This document shows, piece by piece, positions 27,595 to 36,031 of a stretch of DNA of 64,000 bases; positions within the stretch are counted from its first letter, which is position 1; the number at the start of each line of letters is the position of its first letter. Source of the DNA: an uncultured Acetobacteraceae bacterium. GTDB lineage: Bacteria; Pseudomonadota; Alphaproteobacteria; Acetobacterales; Acetobacteraceae. Below the pieces are notes generated by a model. The model did no database searches and had not been told where the DNA came from. It saw only the letters and a program-made list of their open reading frames with translations. Location: contig CALTUD010000006.1 in NCBI GenBank assembly GCA_943912335.1, positions 1 through 64,000 of the forward strand. The letters run 5' to 3'. Both the position numbers and the translations under genes were made by a program.

Positions 27595-28749
27595 ATGCGT
27601 CTGCGCACGGCACTACTTGCAACAACCCTGCTGGCGGCGAGCACCGCCGTCGCGGTCGCCCAGCCGATCGTCGGCCCGTATGTCAGCCTCGGCGCTGGCT
27701 ACAACCTGCGTCAGAGCCAGGGCGCGCATTACAGCCCGACCACCGTGGCGAACGGCGGCAACGGCTTCACGTCGGCCTCCACCGGCGCGAGCAAGTCGAC
27801 CTTCCGCTTCGGCGACGGCTTCAACGGTTCCGGCGCTGCCGGCTGGGGCTTCGGCAACGGTCTGCGCGCTGAACTTCAGGGCGCGTACTACTACAACAAC
27901 GTGAACCATCGTCATGGCACCCCGGTGCCGGGCGTGACGAGCGGCCATGCCGAGAGCTACGGCGCGCTGGTGAACGTGCTGTATGACATCGACCTGAACC
28001 AGTTCGGCATCGCCTCCCCGGTGACCCCGTATGTCGGCGTCGGCGCCGGCTACATGTGGAACCACCTGTCGCCGTTCACCACGACCTACACCAACGGCAA
28101 CGTGAACCGCACCGGCGGCACCAACGGCTCCTTCGCCTACCAGGGCATCATCGGCGCCGCCTACAACATCGCTCCGGTCCCCGGCCTGGCCCTGACCGCC
28201 GAGTACCGCTTCCTCGGCCAGCTGGACCAGGAGGCCTATCAGTCGACCGCCTACACGCGGACCGGCATCCACAAGGGCAACGCGGACTTCAACGACCAGT
28301 TCAACCACAGCTTCATGCTGGGTGTTCGTTACGCGTTCGACACCGCCCCGCCGCCGCCGCCGCCGCCGCCGCCGGTCGTCCCGGCTGCTCCGCCGGCCGA
28401 GGCTCGCACCTACCTGGTGTTCTTCGACTGGGATCGTTCGGACCTGACCCCGCGCGCTCGTGAGATCGTCGCCCAGGCCGCCCAGGCGTCGACCCACGTG
28501 CAAACCACCCGCATCGAGGTCAACGGCTACACCGACAACTCCTCGATCCATGGCGGCGCTCGCGGCGCTCGCTACAACCAGGGCCTGTCCGTCCGTCGCG
28601 CTCAGAGCGTGAAGGCCGAGCTGATCCGTGACGGCGTCCCGGGTGCGGCGATCGACATCCATGGCTACGGCGAGACCCACCCGCTCGTCGCCACCGGCCC
28701 GAACACCCGCGAGCCGCAGAACCGTCGCGTCGAGATCATCCTGCACTGA
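27595..28749 (+). CDS. OmpA-family outer-membrane porin
   Basis: A 384-residue outer-membrane protein. The signal peptide is MRLRTALLATTLLAASTAVAVAQ. An eight-stranded beta-barrel (alternating aromatic/polar strands, VSLGAGYNLRQSQG to LGVRYAFD) runs to about residue 245, followed by a linker of nine prolines. The C-terminal OmpA peptidoglycan-binding domain has the TYLVFFDWDRSDLTPRA motif, NGYTDNS (the Asp that binds diaminopimelate) and EPQNRRVEIIL (the Arg). It links the outer membrane to the cell wall. Its clean ribosome site and strong terminator suggest high expression. Confidence 0.95.
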   Translation: MRLRTALLATTLLAASTAVAVAQPIVGPYVSLGAGYNLRQSQGAHYSPTTVANGGNGFTSASTGASKSTFRFGDGFNGSGAAGWGFGNGLRAELQGAYYYNNVNHRHGTPVPGVTSGHAESYGALVNVLYDIDLNQFGIASPVTPYVGVGAGYMWNHLSPFTTTYTNGNVNRTGGTNGSFAYQGIIGAAYNIAPVPGLALTAEYRFLGQLDQEAYQSTAYTRTGIHKGNADFNDQFNHSFMLGVRYAFDTAPPPPPPPPPVVPAAPPAEARTYLVFFDWDRSDLTPRAREIVAQAAQASTHVQTTRIEVNGYTDNSSIHGGARGARYNQGLSVRRAQSVKAELIRDGVPGAAIDIHGYGETHPLVATGPNTREPQNRRVEIILH

Positions 28750-28777
28750 TCTCGTCCTCTTCGGGACTGAACGACGG

Positions 28778-28805
28778 AAGGGGCGCCCTCGGGCGCCCCT
28801 TTCTC
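28778..28805 (+). terminator. Rho-independent terminator after OmpA gene
   Basis: A 9-bp perfect GC stem, GGGGCGCCC (28780-28788) with GGGCGCCCC (28791-28799), a 2-nt loop, then TTTTCTC. It begins 31 nt after the stop codon. Confidence 0.88.
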
Positions 28806-28861
28806 GTATCCGAGCCACTCTTTTCTTGTCTCCGCTCCAGCCACGCGATACCGATCCGCCC

Positions 28862-29368
28862 GTGACCAGCGCCTCGATCGATCTTCTTCCGGACGACCCT
28901 CTCCTTCCCGATGCCGGGAGCCCGATCGCCGATCCGGTGATCGCGGCCGTCAGCAGCCGGCAGGGCCAGTGGCTGAAACTGGCGGCGCAGCTTCTGCGGT
29001 TCGGAACCGTGGGCGGTCTCGGTTTCCTGTGGGATGCGGCGACGGTTTATGCCCTGAAACCGTTCGTGGGGCTGACGATCGCGGCGCTCGCCGCCTATCT
29101 GGTCGCGGCGACCATGAACTGGATGCTGAACCGTCTCTGGACCTTCCGCGGCTGCGCGGGAGAGGACGGGCTGTTCCGGCAATGGCTCACGTTTCTCGGC
29201 GCCAACCTGTTCGGATTCGCGATCAATCGCGGCGTGATGTTCTCCCTGGTCTGGGCCTCGCCGTTCTGCGCGGCCTATCCGGTGCTGCCTTTGGCCGCCG
29301 GGTCTTTGGCGGGGATGTTCGCCAATTTCGGTTTGTCCCGCCGGGTGGTGTTCCGCGCCGCCGCTTAA
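28862..29368 (+). CDS. GtrA-family membrane protein
   Basis: A 168-residue protein with the four-helix GtrA pattern: FGTVGGLGFLWDAATVYAL, IAALAAYLVAATMNWMLNRLWTF (the NxxxNRxWTF family motif), then two more helices and a final LSRRVVFRAA. GtrA proteins are thought to flip or help transfer lipid-linked sugars for cell-surface glycans. I used the GTG at 28862, the first start after the OmpA terminator; the ribosome site there is weak, so a slightly later start is possible. No sugar-transferase gene is adjacent. Confidence 0.85.
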   Translation: MTSASIDLLPDDPLLPDAGSPIADPVIAAVSSRQGQWLKLAAQLLRFGTVGGLGFLWDAATVYALKPFVGLTIAALAAYLVAATMNWMLNRLWTFRGCAGEDGLFRQWLTFLGANLFGFAINRGVMFSLVWASPFCAAYPVLPLAAGSLAGMFANFGLSRRVVFRAAA

Positions 29369-29391
29369 GGCGGAGGTTCCGACGGTCGCTC

Positions 29392-30243
29392 TCAGCGATC
29401 CGGACGCAGTTCGGCCAGTTTGAGCCGGGCGATTCGCGCCGCTTCGCTGTCGGGCGCCGTTTCCAGGATTCGTTCCAGGCACAGCACGGCCTGACCGGGA
29501 CGCCCCAGCGAACGGTTGAGTTCGGCCGCGTCGAGCCAGTTCGACATCACCTCCGGCGCGATCAGCAGCATGCCTTCCAGCGACCCGAGGGCGCCGCGCA
29601 ACTGGCCTGCCATCAACCGCCGCTGGACGATGTTCCGCTGCAGCCGCAGCAGGACGGCGCGCGTGGACATCGGCCTGGTCAGGCCGGGGCCGATCGTGGC
29701 GGCGCTGTTTCCGGTGGCGTCCAGCATGGACAGGAGTCGCGCATTGCCGAGCGTGACGCCCTGCGCGAACGGGTCCACCAGCGTGCTGCGCGGCTGTCGC
29801 ATGCGCATGCCGGGGCGGGTGCCCGACTGGACCGACAGCAGGAAATGGCCGGGGAAATCGACGCCGTGCGCGTCCCATCCCGCGGCGCGCACGCAATGCA
29901 GCCACAGGATTCCCAGGGCCACGGGCAGGCCGCGCCTGCGCTCGATCACCCGGATCAGATTGGCGTTGGCGAGGTCGTCATAGGTTTCGCTGTCGCCGCG
30001 ATAGCCGTAACGCGCATGCAGCAGGCCTGCGAGTGCGCCGATCCGCGCCTCTGCGGTGCGGCCGCCCATCACCGCGCCGATCGCCGCGGCATCGCGCGCG
30101 AGCTCGGAGAGATGGGCGGAGGCGTCATTCCACTCCGCGCCCGGCGCATCGAGGCGTGCGAGTTGAAGGGCCGCCATCGCCGGTTCGATCTCCGCGTCCG
30201 GCAACACGCCGATCGCGGCCAGGGCCTCATCCGCCTCCGCCAT
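29392..30243 (-). CDS. SirB1-type transglutaminase-like/TPR protein
   Basis: A 283-residue protein. The N-terminal and central part matches the SirB1/transglutaminase-like family: YRGDSETYDDLANANLIRVI, RRGLPVALGILWLHCVRAAGW and GVDFPGHFLLSV, with a Cys and a His in the expected places. The C-terminal 100 residues are TPR-like helices (LRLQRNIVQRRLMAGQLRGAL to PGQAVLCLERILETAPDSEAA). Function of the family is poorly defined. The ATG at 30243 (MAEADEAL) was preferred over a longer N-terminus lacking similarity. It is divergent from alaS. Confidence 0.85.
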   Translation of the reverse strand: MAEADEALAAIGVLPDAEIEPAMAALQLARLDAPGAEWNDASAHLSELARDAAAIGAVMGGRTAEARIGALAGLLHARYGYRGDSETYDDLANANLIRVIERRRGLPVALGILWLHCVRAAGWDAHGVDFPGHFLLSVQSGTRPGMRMRQPRSTLVDPFAQGVTLGNARLLSMLDATGNSAATIGPGLTRPMSTRAVLLRLQRNIVQRRLMAGQLRGALGSLEGMLLIAPEVMSNWLDAAELNRSLGRPGQAVLCLERILETAPDSEAARIARLKLAELRPDR

Positions 30244-30383
30244 TCCCACCGTTTCTCCCGTTCCACTGCCCTGACGCGCGAGGAAGCGGCCGGTTTGGAA
30301 CGCGTCCGTTACGGGGTGCCCTTTCACCGCGGCGGTCCGTGCGCTAGGTGAACACGTCACGTTCAGGACCATCTCGCCGCGCC

Positions 30384-33032
30384 ATGGCCTCCTCCAACGA
30401 TATCCGCGCCACCTTCCTCGATTATTTCGCCCGGAACGATCATCGGATCGTGCCGAGCAGCCCGCTGGTGCCGCGCAACGACCCGACCCTGTTGTTCACC
30501 AACGCAGGCATGGTCCAGTTCAAGAACGTCTTCACCGGCCAGGAGACCCGGCCCTACCAGCGCGCCACCACGGCGCAGAAGGTGGTCCGTGCCGGCGGGA
30601 AGCACAACGATCTCGACAATGTCGGCTACACCGCCCGGCATCACACCTTCTTCGAGATGCTCGGGAATTTCTCGTTCGGCGACTACTTCAAGCCGCTGGC
30701 GATCGAGCTGGCCTGGAACCTGGTGACGCGCGAGTTCGGCCTGCCGGCCGACCGTCTGCTGGCGACGGTCTATTCCGAGGACGACGAGGCGGCCTCGCTG
30801 TGGAAGCGCATCGCCGGTCTGCCGGACAGCCGCATCATCCGCATCCCGACCTCGGACAATTTCTGGCGCATGGGCGATACCGGCCCGTGCGGTCCGTGTT
30901 CTGAGATCTTCTTCGACCATGGCGACCACATCCCCGGCGGACCGCCCGGTTCTCCGGACGAGGATGGCGACCGGTTCATCGAGATCTGGAACCTGGTCTT
31001 CATGCAGTATTACGAGGACCCGCCGGGCACGCGTTCGCCGCTGCCGCGGCCGTCGATCGATACCGGTCTCGGCCTGGAGCGCTTCGCCGCGATCCTGCAG
31101 GGCAAGCACGACAACTACGACACCGACACGCTGCGCGCGCTGATCCTGGCCTCGGCCGAGGCCACCGGGCAGGAGCCGGACGGCCCGTTCCGCACCAGCC
31201 ATCGCGTGGTGGCCGACCATCTGCGCTCGTCCTCGTTCCTGATCGCCGACGGAGTGCTGCCGTCCAAGGAAGGGCGCGGCTACGTTCTGCGCCGGATCAT
31301 GCGCCGCGCCATGCGCCATCTGCACATGATGGGCACCACCGAGCCCGTGTTCTGGCGTCTGGTGCCGGCGCTGGTGCGTCAGATGGGTGCGGCCTATCCG
31401 GAGCTGGTGCAGTCGGAAGCGCTGATCCGCGAGACCATGCGTCTGGAGGAGGAACGCTTCAAGCAGTTGCTGGAGCGCGGTCTGGGCCTGCTGGCCGAGG
31501 AGACCGACGGGCTCGGCGAGGGCGAGGCCCTGTCCGGCGCTGTGGCGTTCAAGCTCTACGACACGTTCGGCTTTCCGCTCGATCTGACCCAGGACGCGCT
31601 GCGTGAGCGCGGCCGTACCGTGGATCTGGACGGGTTCGAGACGGCCATGCAGCAGCAGCGCCAGCGCGCCCGCGCCGCCTGGGCGGGGTCCGGCGACGCC
31701 GCCGACGAGCAGGTCTGGTTCGATCTGCGCGAGACGCTCGCCGCCACCGAGTTCCTCGGCTACGCGACCGAGAAGGCCGATGCCGAGATCACCGCGCTCG
31801 TGGCCGGCGGCGCGCCGGTGACGGAAGCCGCGGACGGCGCCGAGGTGATGGTTCTGCTGAACCAGACGCCGTTCTACGCGGAGAGTGGCGGCCAGGTCGG
31901 CGATACCGGGCTGATCGAGGACAACGGCTTTACGATCGAGATCACCGACACGCAGAAGAAGCTGGGCGAGCTGTTCGTGCATGTGGGCCGCGTGCGGGGC
32001 GGCGTCGCCCGCGTCGGCGTGCCGGTGACGGCGACCGTGGACCATCGCCGCCGCTCCGACATCCGCGCGCATCATTCCGCCACCCATCTGCTGCACGAGG
32101 CGCTGCGTCGCCGTCTGGGCACGCATGTGGCGCAGAAAGGCTCTCTGAACGCGCCGGATCGCCTGCGCTTCGACATCAGCCAGCCGCGCCCGGTCACGGC
32201 GGAAGAGCTGGCGGCGGTGGAAGCCGAGGTGAACGAGAAGATCCGGGAGAACGGGGTGGTTTCCACCCGGTTGATGACGCCGGAGCAGGCCGTGGCCGGG
32301 GGCGCCATGGCGCTGTTCGGCGAGAAATACGGCGACGAGGTCCGTGTCGTGTCGATGGGCGCACCGGAAGACGGGTCCGATCGCGAGAGCTACTCGATCG
32401 AGCTGTGCGGCGGCACGCATGTGGCCCGCACCGGCGATATCGGCCTGTTCCGCATCACCTCGGAGAGCGGCGTGTCGGCCGGCGTGCGTCGGATCGAGGC
32501 GGTCACCGGCCGCACCGCCGAACAGGCCGCGGGCCTGAGCGAGACACGTCTGGCGCAGATCGCCGCTCTGCTGCGCGTTCCGGCGGCCGAGGCGGTTGAT
32601 CGTTTGTCGGTACTGCTGGACGAGCGTCGCGGCCTGGAGCGCCAGATCTCCGAGTTGCAGCGCAAGCTGGCCACCGGCGGCGCCGGGGCGACCAAAACCG
32701 AGCAGATGAACGGCGTGACCTTCGCCGGGCGCAACCTGGGCGAGGTGCCGCCCAAGGAGCTGAAAACGCTGGCCGAGGAGATCGGACGCGGGCTCGGCTC
32801 CGCCATCGTGGCGCTGATCTCCACCGCTGAAGGCAAGGCCAGCGTGGTGGCCTGGGTGTCGCCCGATCTGGTCGAGCGGTTCGACGCCGTAGCGATGGTG
32901 CGCGAGGCCAGTGCGGCCATGGGCGGCAAGGGCGGCGGCGGCCGTCGCGAGCTGGCCCAGGCCGGCGGGCCGGATGCCGGCCAGGCCGACGCGGCGCTGG
33001 CCGCGATCAAGGCGCTGATCGCCGCCGTCTGA
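30384..33032 (+). CDS. alaS: Alanyl-tRNA synthetase
   Basis: An 882-residue class II synthetase. The N-terminus [20 protein letters not shown] begins the catalytic core with [34 protein letters not shown] and DTGLGLERF. The editing domain has [12 protein letters not shown] and CGGTHV, which clear mischarged Ser- and Gly-tRNA. The C-Ala domain ends in a Gly-rich, DHHA1-like segment ([16 protein letters not shown]). The ATG at 30384 was chosen over an upstream in-frame start. Confidence 0.98.
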   Translation: MASSNDIRATFLDYFARNDHRIVPSSPLVPRNDPTLLFTNAGMVQFKNVFTGQETRPYQRATTAQKVVRAGGKHNDLDNVGYTARHHTFFEMLGNFSFGDYFKPLAIELAWNLVTREFGLPADRLLATVYSEDDEAASLWKRIAGLPDSRIIRIPTSDNFWRMGDTGPCGPCSEIFFDHGDHIPGGPPGSPDEDGDRFIEIWNLVFMQYYEDPPGTRSPLPRPSIDTGLGLERFAAILQGKHDNYDTDTLRALILASAEATGQEPDGPFRTSHRVVADHLRSSSFLIADGVLPSKEGRGYVLRRIMRRAMRHLHMMGTTEPVFWRLVPALVRQMGAAYPELVQSEALIRETMRLEEERFKQLLERGLGLLAEETDGLGEGEALSGAVAFKLYDTFGFPLDLTQDALRERGRTVDLDGFETAMQQQRQRARAAWAGSGDAADEQVWFDLRETLAATEFLGYATEKADAEITALVAGGAPVTEAADGAEVMVLLNQTPFYAESGGQVGDTGLIEDNGFTIEITDTQKKLGELFVHVGRVRGGVARVGVPVTATVDHRRRSDIRAHHSATHLLHEALRRRLGTHVAQKGSLNAPDRLRFDISQPRPVTAEELAAVEAEVNEKIRENGVVSTRLMTPEQAVAGGAMALFGEKYGDEVRVVSMGAPEDGSDRESYSIELCGGTHVARTGDIGLFRITSESGVSAGVRRIEAVTGRTAEQAAGLSETRLAQIAALLRVPAAEAVDRLSVLLDERRGLERQISELQRKLATGGAGATKTEQMNGVTFAGRNLGEVPPKELKTLAEEIGRGLGSAIVALISTAEGKASVVAWVSPDLVERFDAVAMVREASAAMGGKGGGGRRELAQAGGPDAGQADAALAAIKALIAAV

Positions 33033-33049
33033 GCCACGGAGAACGACGC

Positions 33050-35122
33050 ATGATCCGGCCCACCAGACGCGACCTGCTGCGGCTGGGGGCCGGAGCGTCC
33101 CTGCTGCCGGCCTCGATCCGGCGTGCCCTGGCGCTGCCGGCCCAGCGCCAGCATGGCAGTATCGAGGATGTCGAGCACGTCGTCGTGCTGATGCAGGAGA
33201 ACCGGTCCTTCGACCATTACCTGGGCCGTTTGAACGGCGTGCGCGGCATCGGCGATCCGCACCCGCTGCGACGCGCGGACGGTCTGCCGGTCTGGTGGCA
33301 GGACCGGCTCGATCCCGCCCAGGGCCTGGTCGCGCCCTTCCGTCTGCGCACCGACACCAGCAGCGCCGAGTGCGTGCTGGATCTGGACCATACCTGGCTG
33401 AAGACGCATGCGGCACTGAACGGCGGCCGCAACGATCGCTGGCCCGCGCACAAGACCGACATGTGCATGGGCTACTACACGCGCGACGATTTGCCGTTCC
33501 ATTACGCGCTCGCCGACAGCTTCACCGTCTGCGACGCGTGGCATTGCTCGACGCCGACCCAGACCCATCCGAACCGGTTCTATCTGATGACCGGCTGCGT
33601 CGACGGCGCGGGAAAAGGCGGCGGTCCGTTGCTGGACAATGTGGACTGGGTGGACCGGGCCTTCTACCAGCAGGTGCCGCCGCCCTTCACCTGGACCACC
33701 TTCCCGGAGCGGCTGGAGCAGGCCGGCATCTCCTGGCAGGTCTATCAGCAGGGCACCTCCGTCACGGACAAGCTGGAAGGCAATTTCGGCACCAACGTGC
33801 TGGCGAATTTCCGGCAATTCGTGGAGGCGCCGCCGGACTCGTCCCTGGCCCGGCGCGGCATGAGCAAACGCACGCTGGACCAGCTCCGTGCGGACGTGAT
33901 GGCGGAGACGCTGCCGCAGGTCTCGTGGCTGCTGCCACCAGCCGCGTTCTCGGAGCATCCGCGCTACACGCCCGATTACGGCGCCGCGTTCATTTCCCGC
34001 GTGCTGGATGCGCTCACCGCCAACCCCGCCATCTGGGCGAAGACGGTGCTGCTGCTGACCTATGACGAGAATGACGGCTATTTCGACCATGTCTCGCCGC
34101 CGCAGCCTTGCGGTCCGGTGCTGCCCGGCGCCAGCACGGTAACGACGGAAGGCGAGATTCATGACCGCGCGCCGTCCCGCGACGCGAAGATCCTGCCGCC
34201 GGACGGGCTGCCCTATGGGCTCGGTCCGCGCGTGCCGGCGGTGGTGATCTCGCCCTGGAGCAGCGGCGGGCATGTGTGTTCGCAGGTCTTCGACCATACC
34301 TCGGTGATCCGCTTCATTGAGACCCGGTTCGGCGTGCACGAGCCGAACATCTCGCCCTGGCGGCGTGCCGTGTGCGGCGATCTGACCAGCGCGTTCGACT
34401 GGAGCCGGTCAGAGCCGCGCAAGATCGCCCTGCCCGATCCGGCCGCGCTGATGCGCAAGAGCGACGAATCCTGCCGCCTGCCGACGCCCGGTCTGCCCGC
34501 GGTGAGCAGTGCCGCCGACATGGGAACGCAGGAGCCCGGCACGCGGCCTGCGCGCGCCCTGCCCTACGATCTGGCCGTGGATGAGGAGCCGGGTGCGGAT
34601 GACGTGCTGCATCTGCGGTTCCGGTGTTTCGGGCGGCAGGCCGTCCATCTGCTGGCGATCCGCGAGGGCGTGGCAGAGCTGCCGCGCCGCTATACGGTGG
34701 AGCCGGGCAAGTCGCTGTCGGATCGCTGGACCCTGCCGGAGGGCGAGGCGCTGGTGCTGACGGTGAGCGGGCCGAACGGCTTCCTGCGCCGGTTCAGCCG
34801 GACGCGTGGGGTGCGTCTGCCTGTGCATGCGCGTCATGACGGGGCGTCGGGCGATCTGGTGCTGCGCCTGCCGGAGAACCGGACCGGCCGCGTCGTGCTG
34901 CGCGACAACGCCTATGGGCGTGCCGACATCGTGCTGGCGCCGGGGCAGCCCCTCGAGCCGATCGCCCTGTCGGACAGCGCGCACTGGTATGACTGGAGCG
35001 TGTTGCCGGAGGGGCGTGCCGAGAACGGGACGCGTCTGGCCGGGCATGTGGAGACCGGACGGGCGAGCACGACCGATCCGGCGATCGGGCCCGTGGTGAC
35101 GGAGCGTGCGGCGCTGATCTGA
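33050..35122 (+). CDS. Tat-exported phosphocholine-type phospholipase C
   Basis: A 690-residue phosphoesterase of the bacterial PLC/acid phosphatase family. The N-terminus carries a twin-arginine signal (MIRPTRRDLLRLGAGASLLP). Active-site motifs are VVVLMQENRSFDHYLG, CSTPTQTHPNRFYLMTG and LTYDENDGYFDHVSPP. Two C-terminal beta-domains characteristic of these enzymes follow at about 505-680. It probably cleaves phosphatidylcholine or sphingomyelin outside the cytoplasm, releasing phosphocholine. It follows alaS by 17 nt but is likely regulated separately. It ends 3 nt from the convergent hydrolase. Confidence 0.93.
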   Translation: MIRPTRRDLLRLGAGASLLPASIRRALALPAQRQHGSIEDVEHVVVLMQENRSFDHYLGRLNGVRGIGDPHPLRRADGLPVWWQDRLDPAQGLVAPFRLRTDTSSAECVLDLDHTWLKTHAALNGGRNDRWPAHKTDMCMGYYTRDDLPFHYALADSFTVCDAWHCSTPTQTHPNRFYLMTGCVDGAGKGGGPLLDNVDWVDRAFYQQVPPPFTWTTFPERLEQAGISWQVYQQGTSVTDKLEGNFGTNVLANFRQFVEAPPDSSLARRGMSKRTLDQLRADVMAETLPQVSWLLPPAAFSEHPRYTPDYGAAFISRVLDALTANPAIWAKTVLLLTYDENDGYFDHVSPPQPCGPVLPGASTVTTEGEIHDRAPSRDAKILPPDGLPYGLGPRVPAVVISPWSSGGHVCSQVFDHTSVIRFIETRFGVHEPNISPWRRAVCGDLTSAFDWSRSEPRKIALPDPAALMRKSDESCRLPTPGLPAVSSAADMGTQEPGTRPARALPYDLAVDEEPGADDVLHLRFRCFGRQAVHLLAIREGVAELPRRYTVEPGKSLSDRWTLPEGEALVLTVSGPNGFLRRFSRTRGVRLPVHARHDGASGDLVLRLPENRTGRVVLRDNAYGRADIVLAPGQPLEPIALSDSAHWYDWSVLPEGRAENGTRLAGHVETGRASTTDPAIGPVVTERAALI

Positions 35123-35125
35123 GCG

Positions 35126-36031
35126 TCAGGCAGTCATGGTTCGTGCCGTCTCGACGCGTTTGCGTCGTCGGAAGAGCGCGACCAGGGGCAGCACCGGCCG
35201 CACGGCGCTGTAGAGGGCGAGGAAGCCGAGCGAGCGGGCGTTCCGGTTGCGTTTCCAGAGCAGGATGGCGATGCGCAGAGGCGACAATCTGCGTTTCACC
35301 AGCGCGCGCAGCAGCACCGTATCGACCCTGTGCGGCGAATCGCGTCTCGCCCGTCTGGACAAGGCGGCGATGGCTTGCCGGTCGCCGCGGGTCGCCGCCT
35401 CGACGAGGGTGGCGAAGTTGCGCCCGCCGGCCAGGATCGGCGTGACGTGATGGCCGACGAACGGGACGTTGTAGAGGGTGACGTCGGGAGACAGGGCGGC
35501 GACGGCCTGTGCGTGCGCGAGGTCGACGGCATCGTAGTGATCGACCAGCACGGCGATGGTGCCGTGCAGGTCGTCGGCGCGGAGGCGGCTGTGCCGGAGC
35601 CCCGCGTGGAAGTGCTTCACCAAGCGGCGATCGTGCAGGCCGGGATCGTCCGGATGGGCGCCGACCTGAGGGCACAGGCTGAGCACGAGGTCGGCCGAGA
35701 AGAGGCGCGAGAACCGCAGCGCCGCATAGCCGCCCATCGAGCCGCCATACAGGATCACCCGGTCGTACCCGTGCAGGAAGGGAAGCAGCGCGAGACGGGC
35801 TGCCAGCACGCTCGACGGGGGATACCAGTTCGGCCGCCGCGCCATCAGACCGATCGCGGCGATGCCGTATTTGCGGAACATCGGTTCGCCGAAGAAGACA
35901 TCGACGTTCTCGCAGCCGACGAGGTCGCCGAACGTGATCACGAGGCGGTCCTGGGCGCCGTCGAGGCGATAGGCGACGATGTGCTCGTCGGCGTAGACGA
36001 GGATCTTTTTGGCTGGATCAAGCGCGTTCAT
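35126..36031 (-). CDS. Alpha/beta hydrolase, last gene of the NRPS operon
   Basis: A 301-residue alpha/beta-hydrolase-type protein. The nucleophile elbow is LYGGSMGGYAALRFSR (Gly-x-Ser-x-Gly). Candidate triad partners are an Asp in AVLVDHYDAVD and a His in VPFVGHHVTPIL. No signal peptide is seen. The C-terminal 80 residues are basic, with a hydrophobic helix (LGFLALYSAVRPVLPLVALF) that may bind the membrane. It overlaps the acylase gene by 4 nt (ATGA), so it is translationally coupled. It could act as an editing thioesterase, esterase or amidase on the NRPS product; I cannot distinguish these. Confidence 0.85.
   Translation of the reverse strand: MNALDPAKKILVYADEHIVAYRLDGAQDRLVITFGDLVGCENVDVFFGEPMFRKYGIAAIGLMARRPNWYPPSSVLAARLALLPFLHGYDRVILYGGSMGGYAALRFSRLFSADLVLSLCPQVGAHPDDPGLHDRRLVKHFHAGLRHSRLRADDLHGTIAVLVDHYDAVDLAHAQAVAALSPDVTLYNVPFVGHHVTPILAGGRNFATLVEAATRGDRQAIAALSRRARRDSPHRVDTVLLRALVKRRLSPLRIAILLWKRNRNARSLGFLALYSAVRPVLPLVALFRRRKRVETARTMTA

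Noticed and set aside
27347..27904. Plus-strand open frame running from the leader into the OmpA gene
   Set aside because: It overlaps the OmpA coding region out of frame and gives a low-complexity Arg/Ser/Thr-rich product. OmpA is unambiguous.
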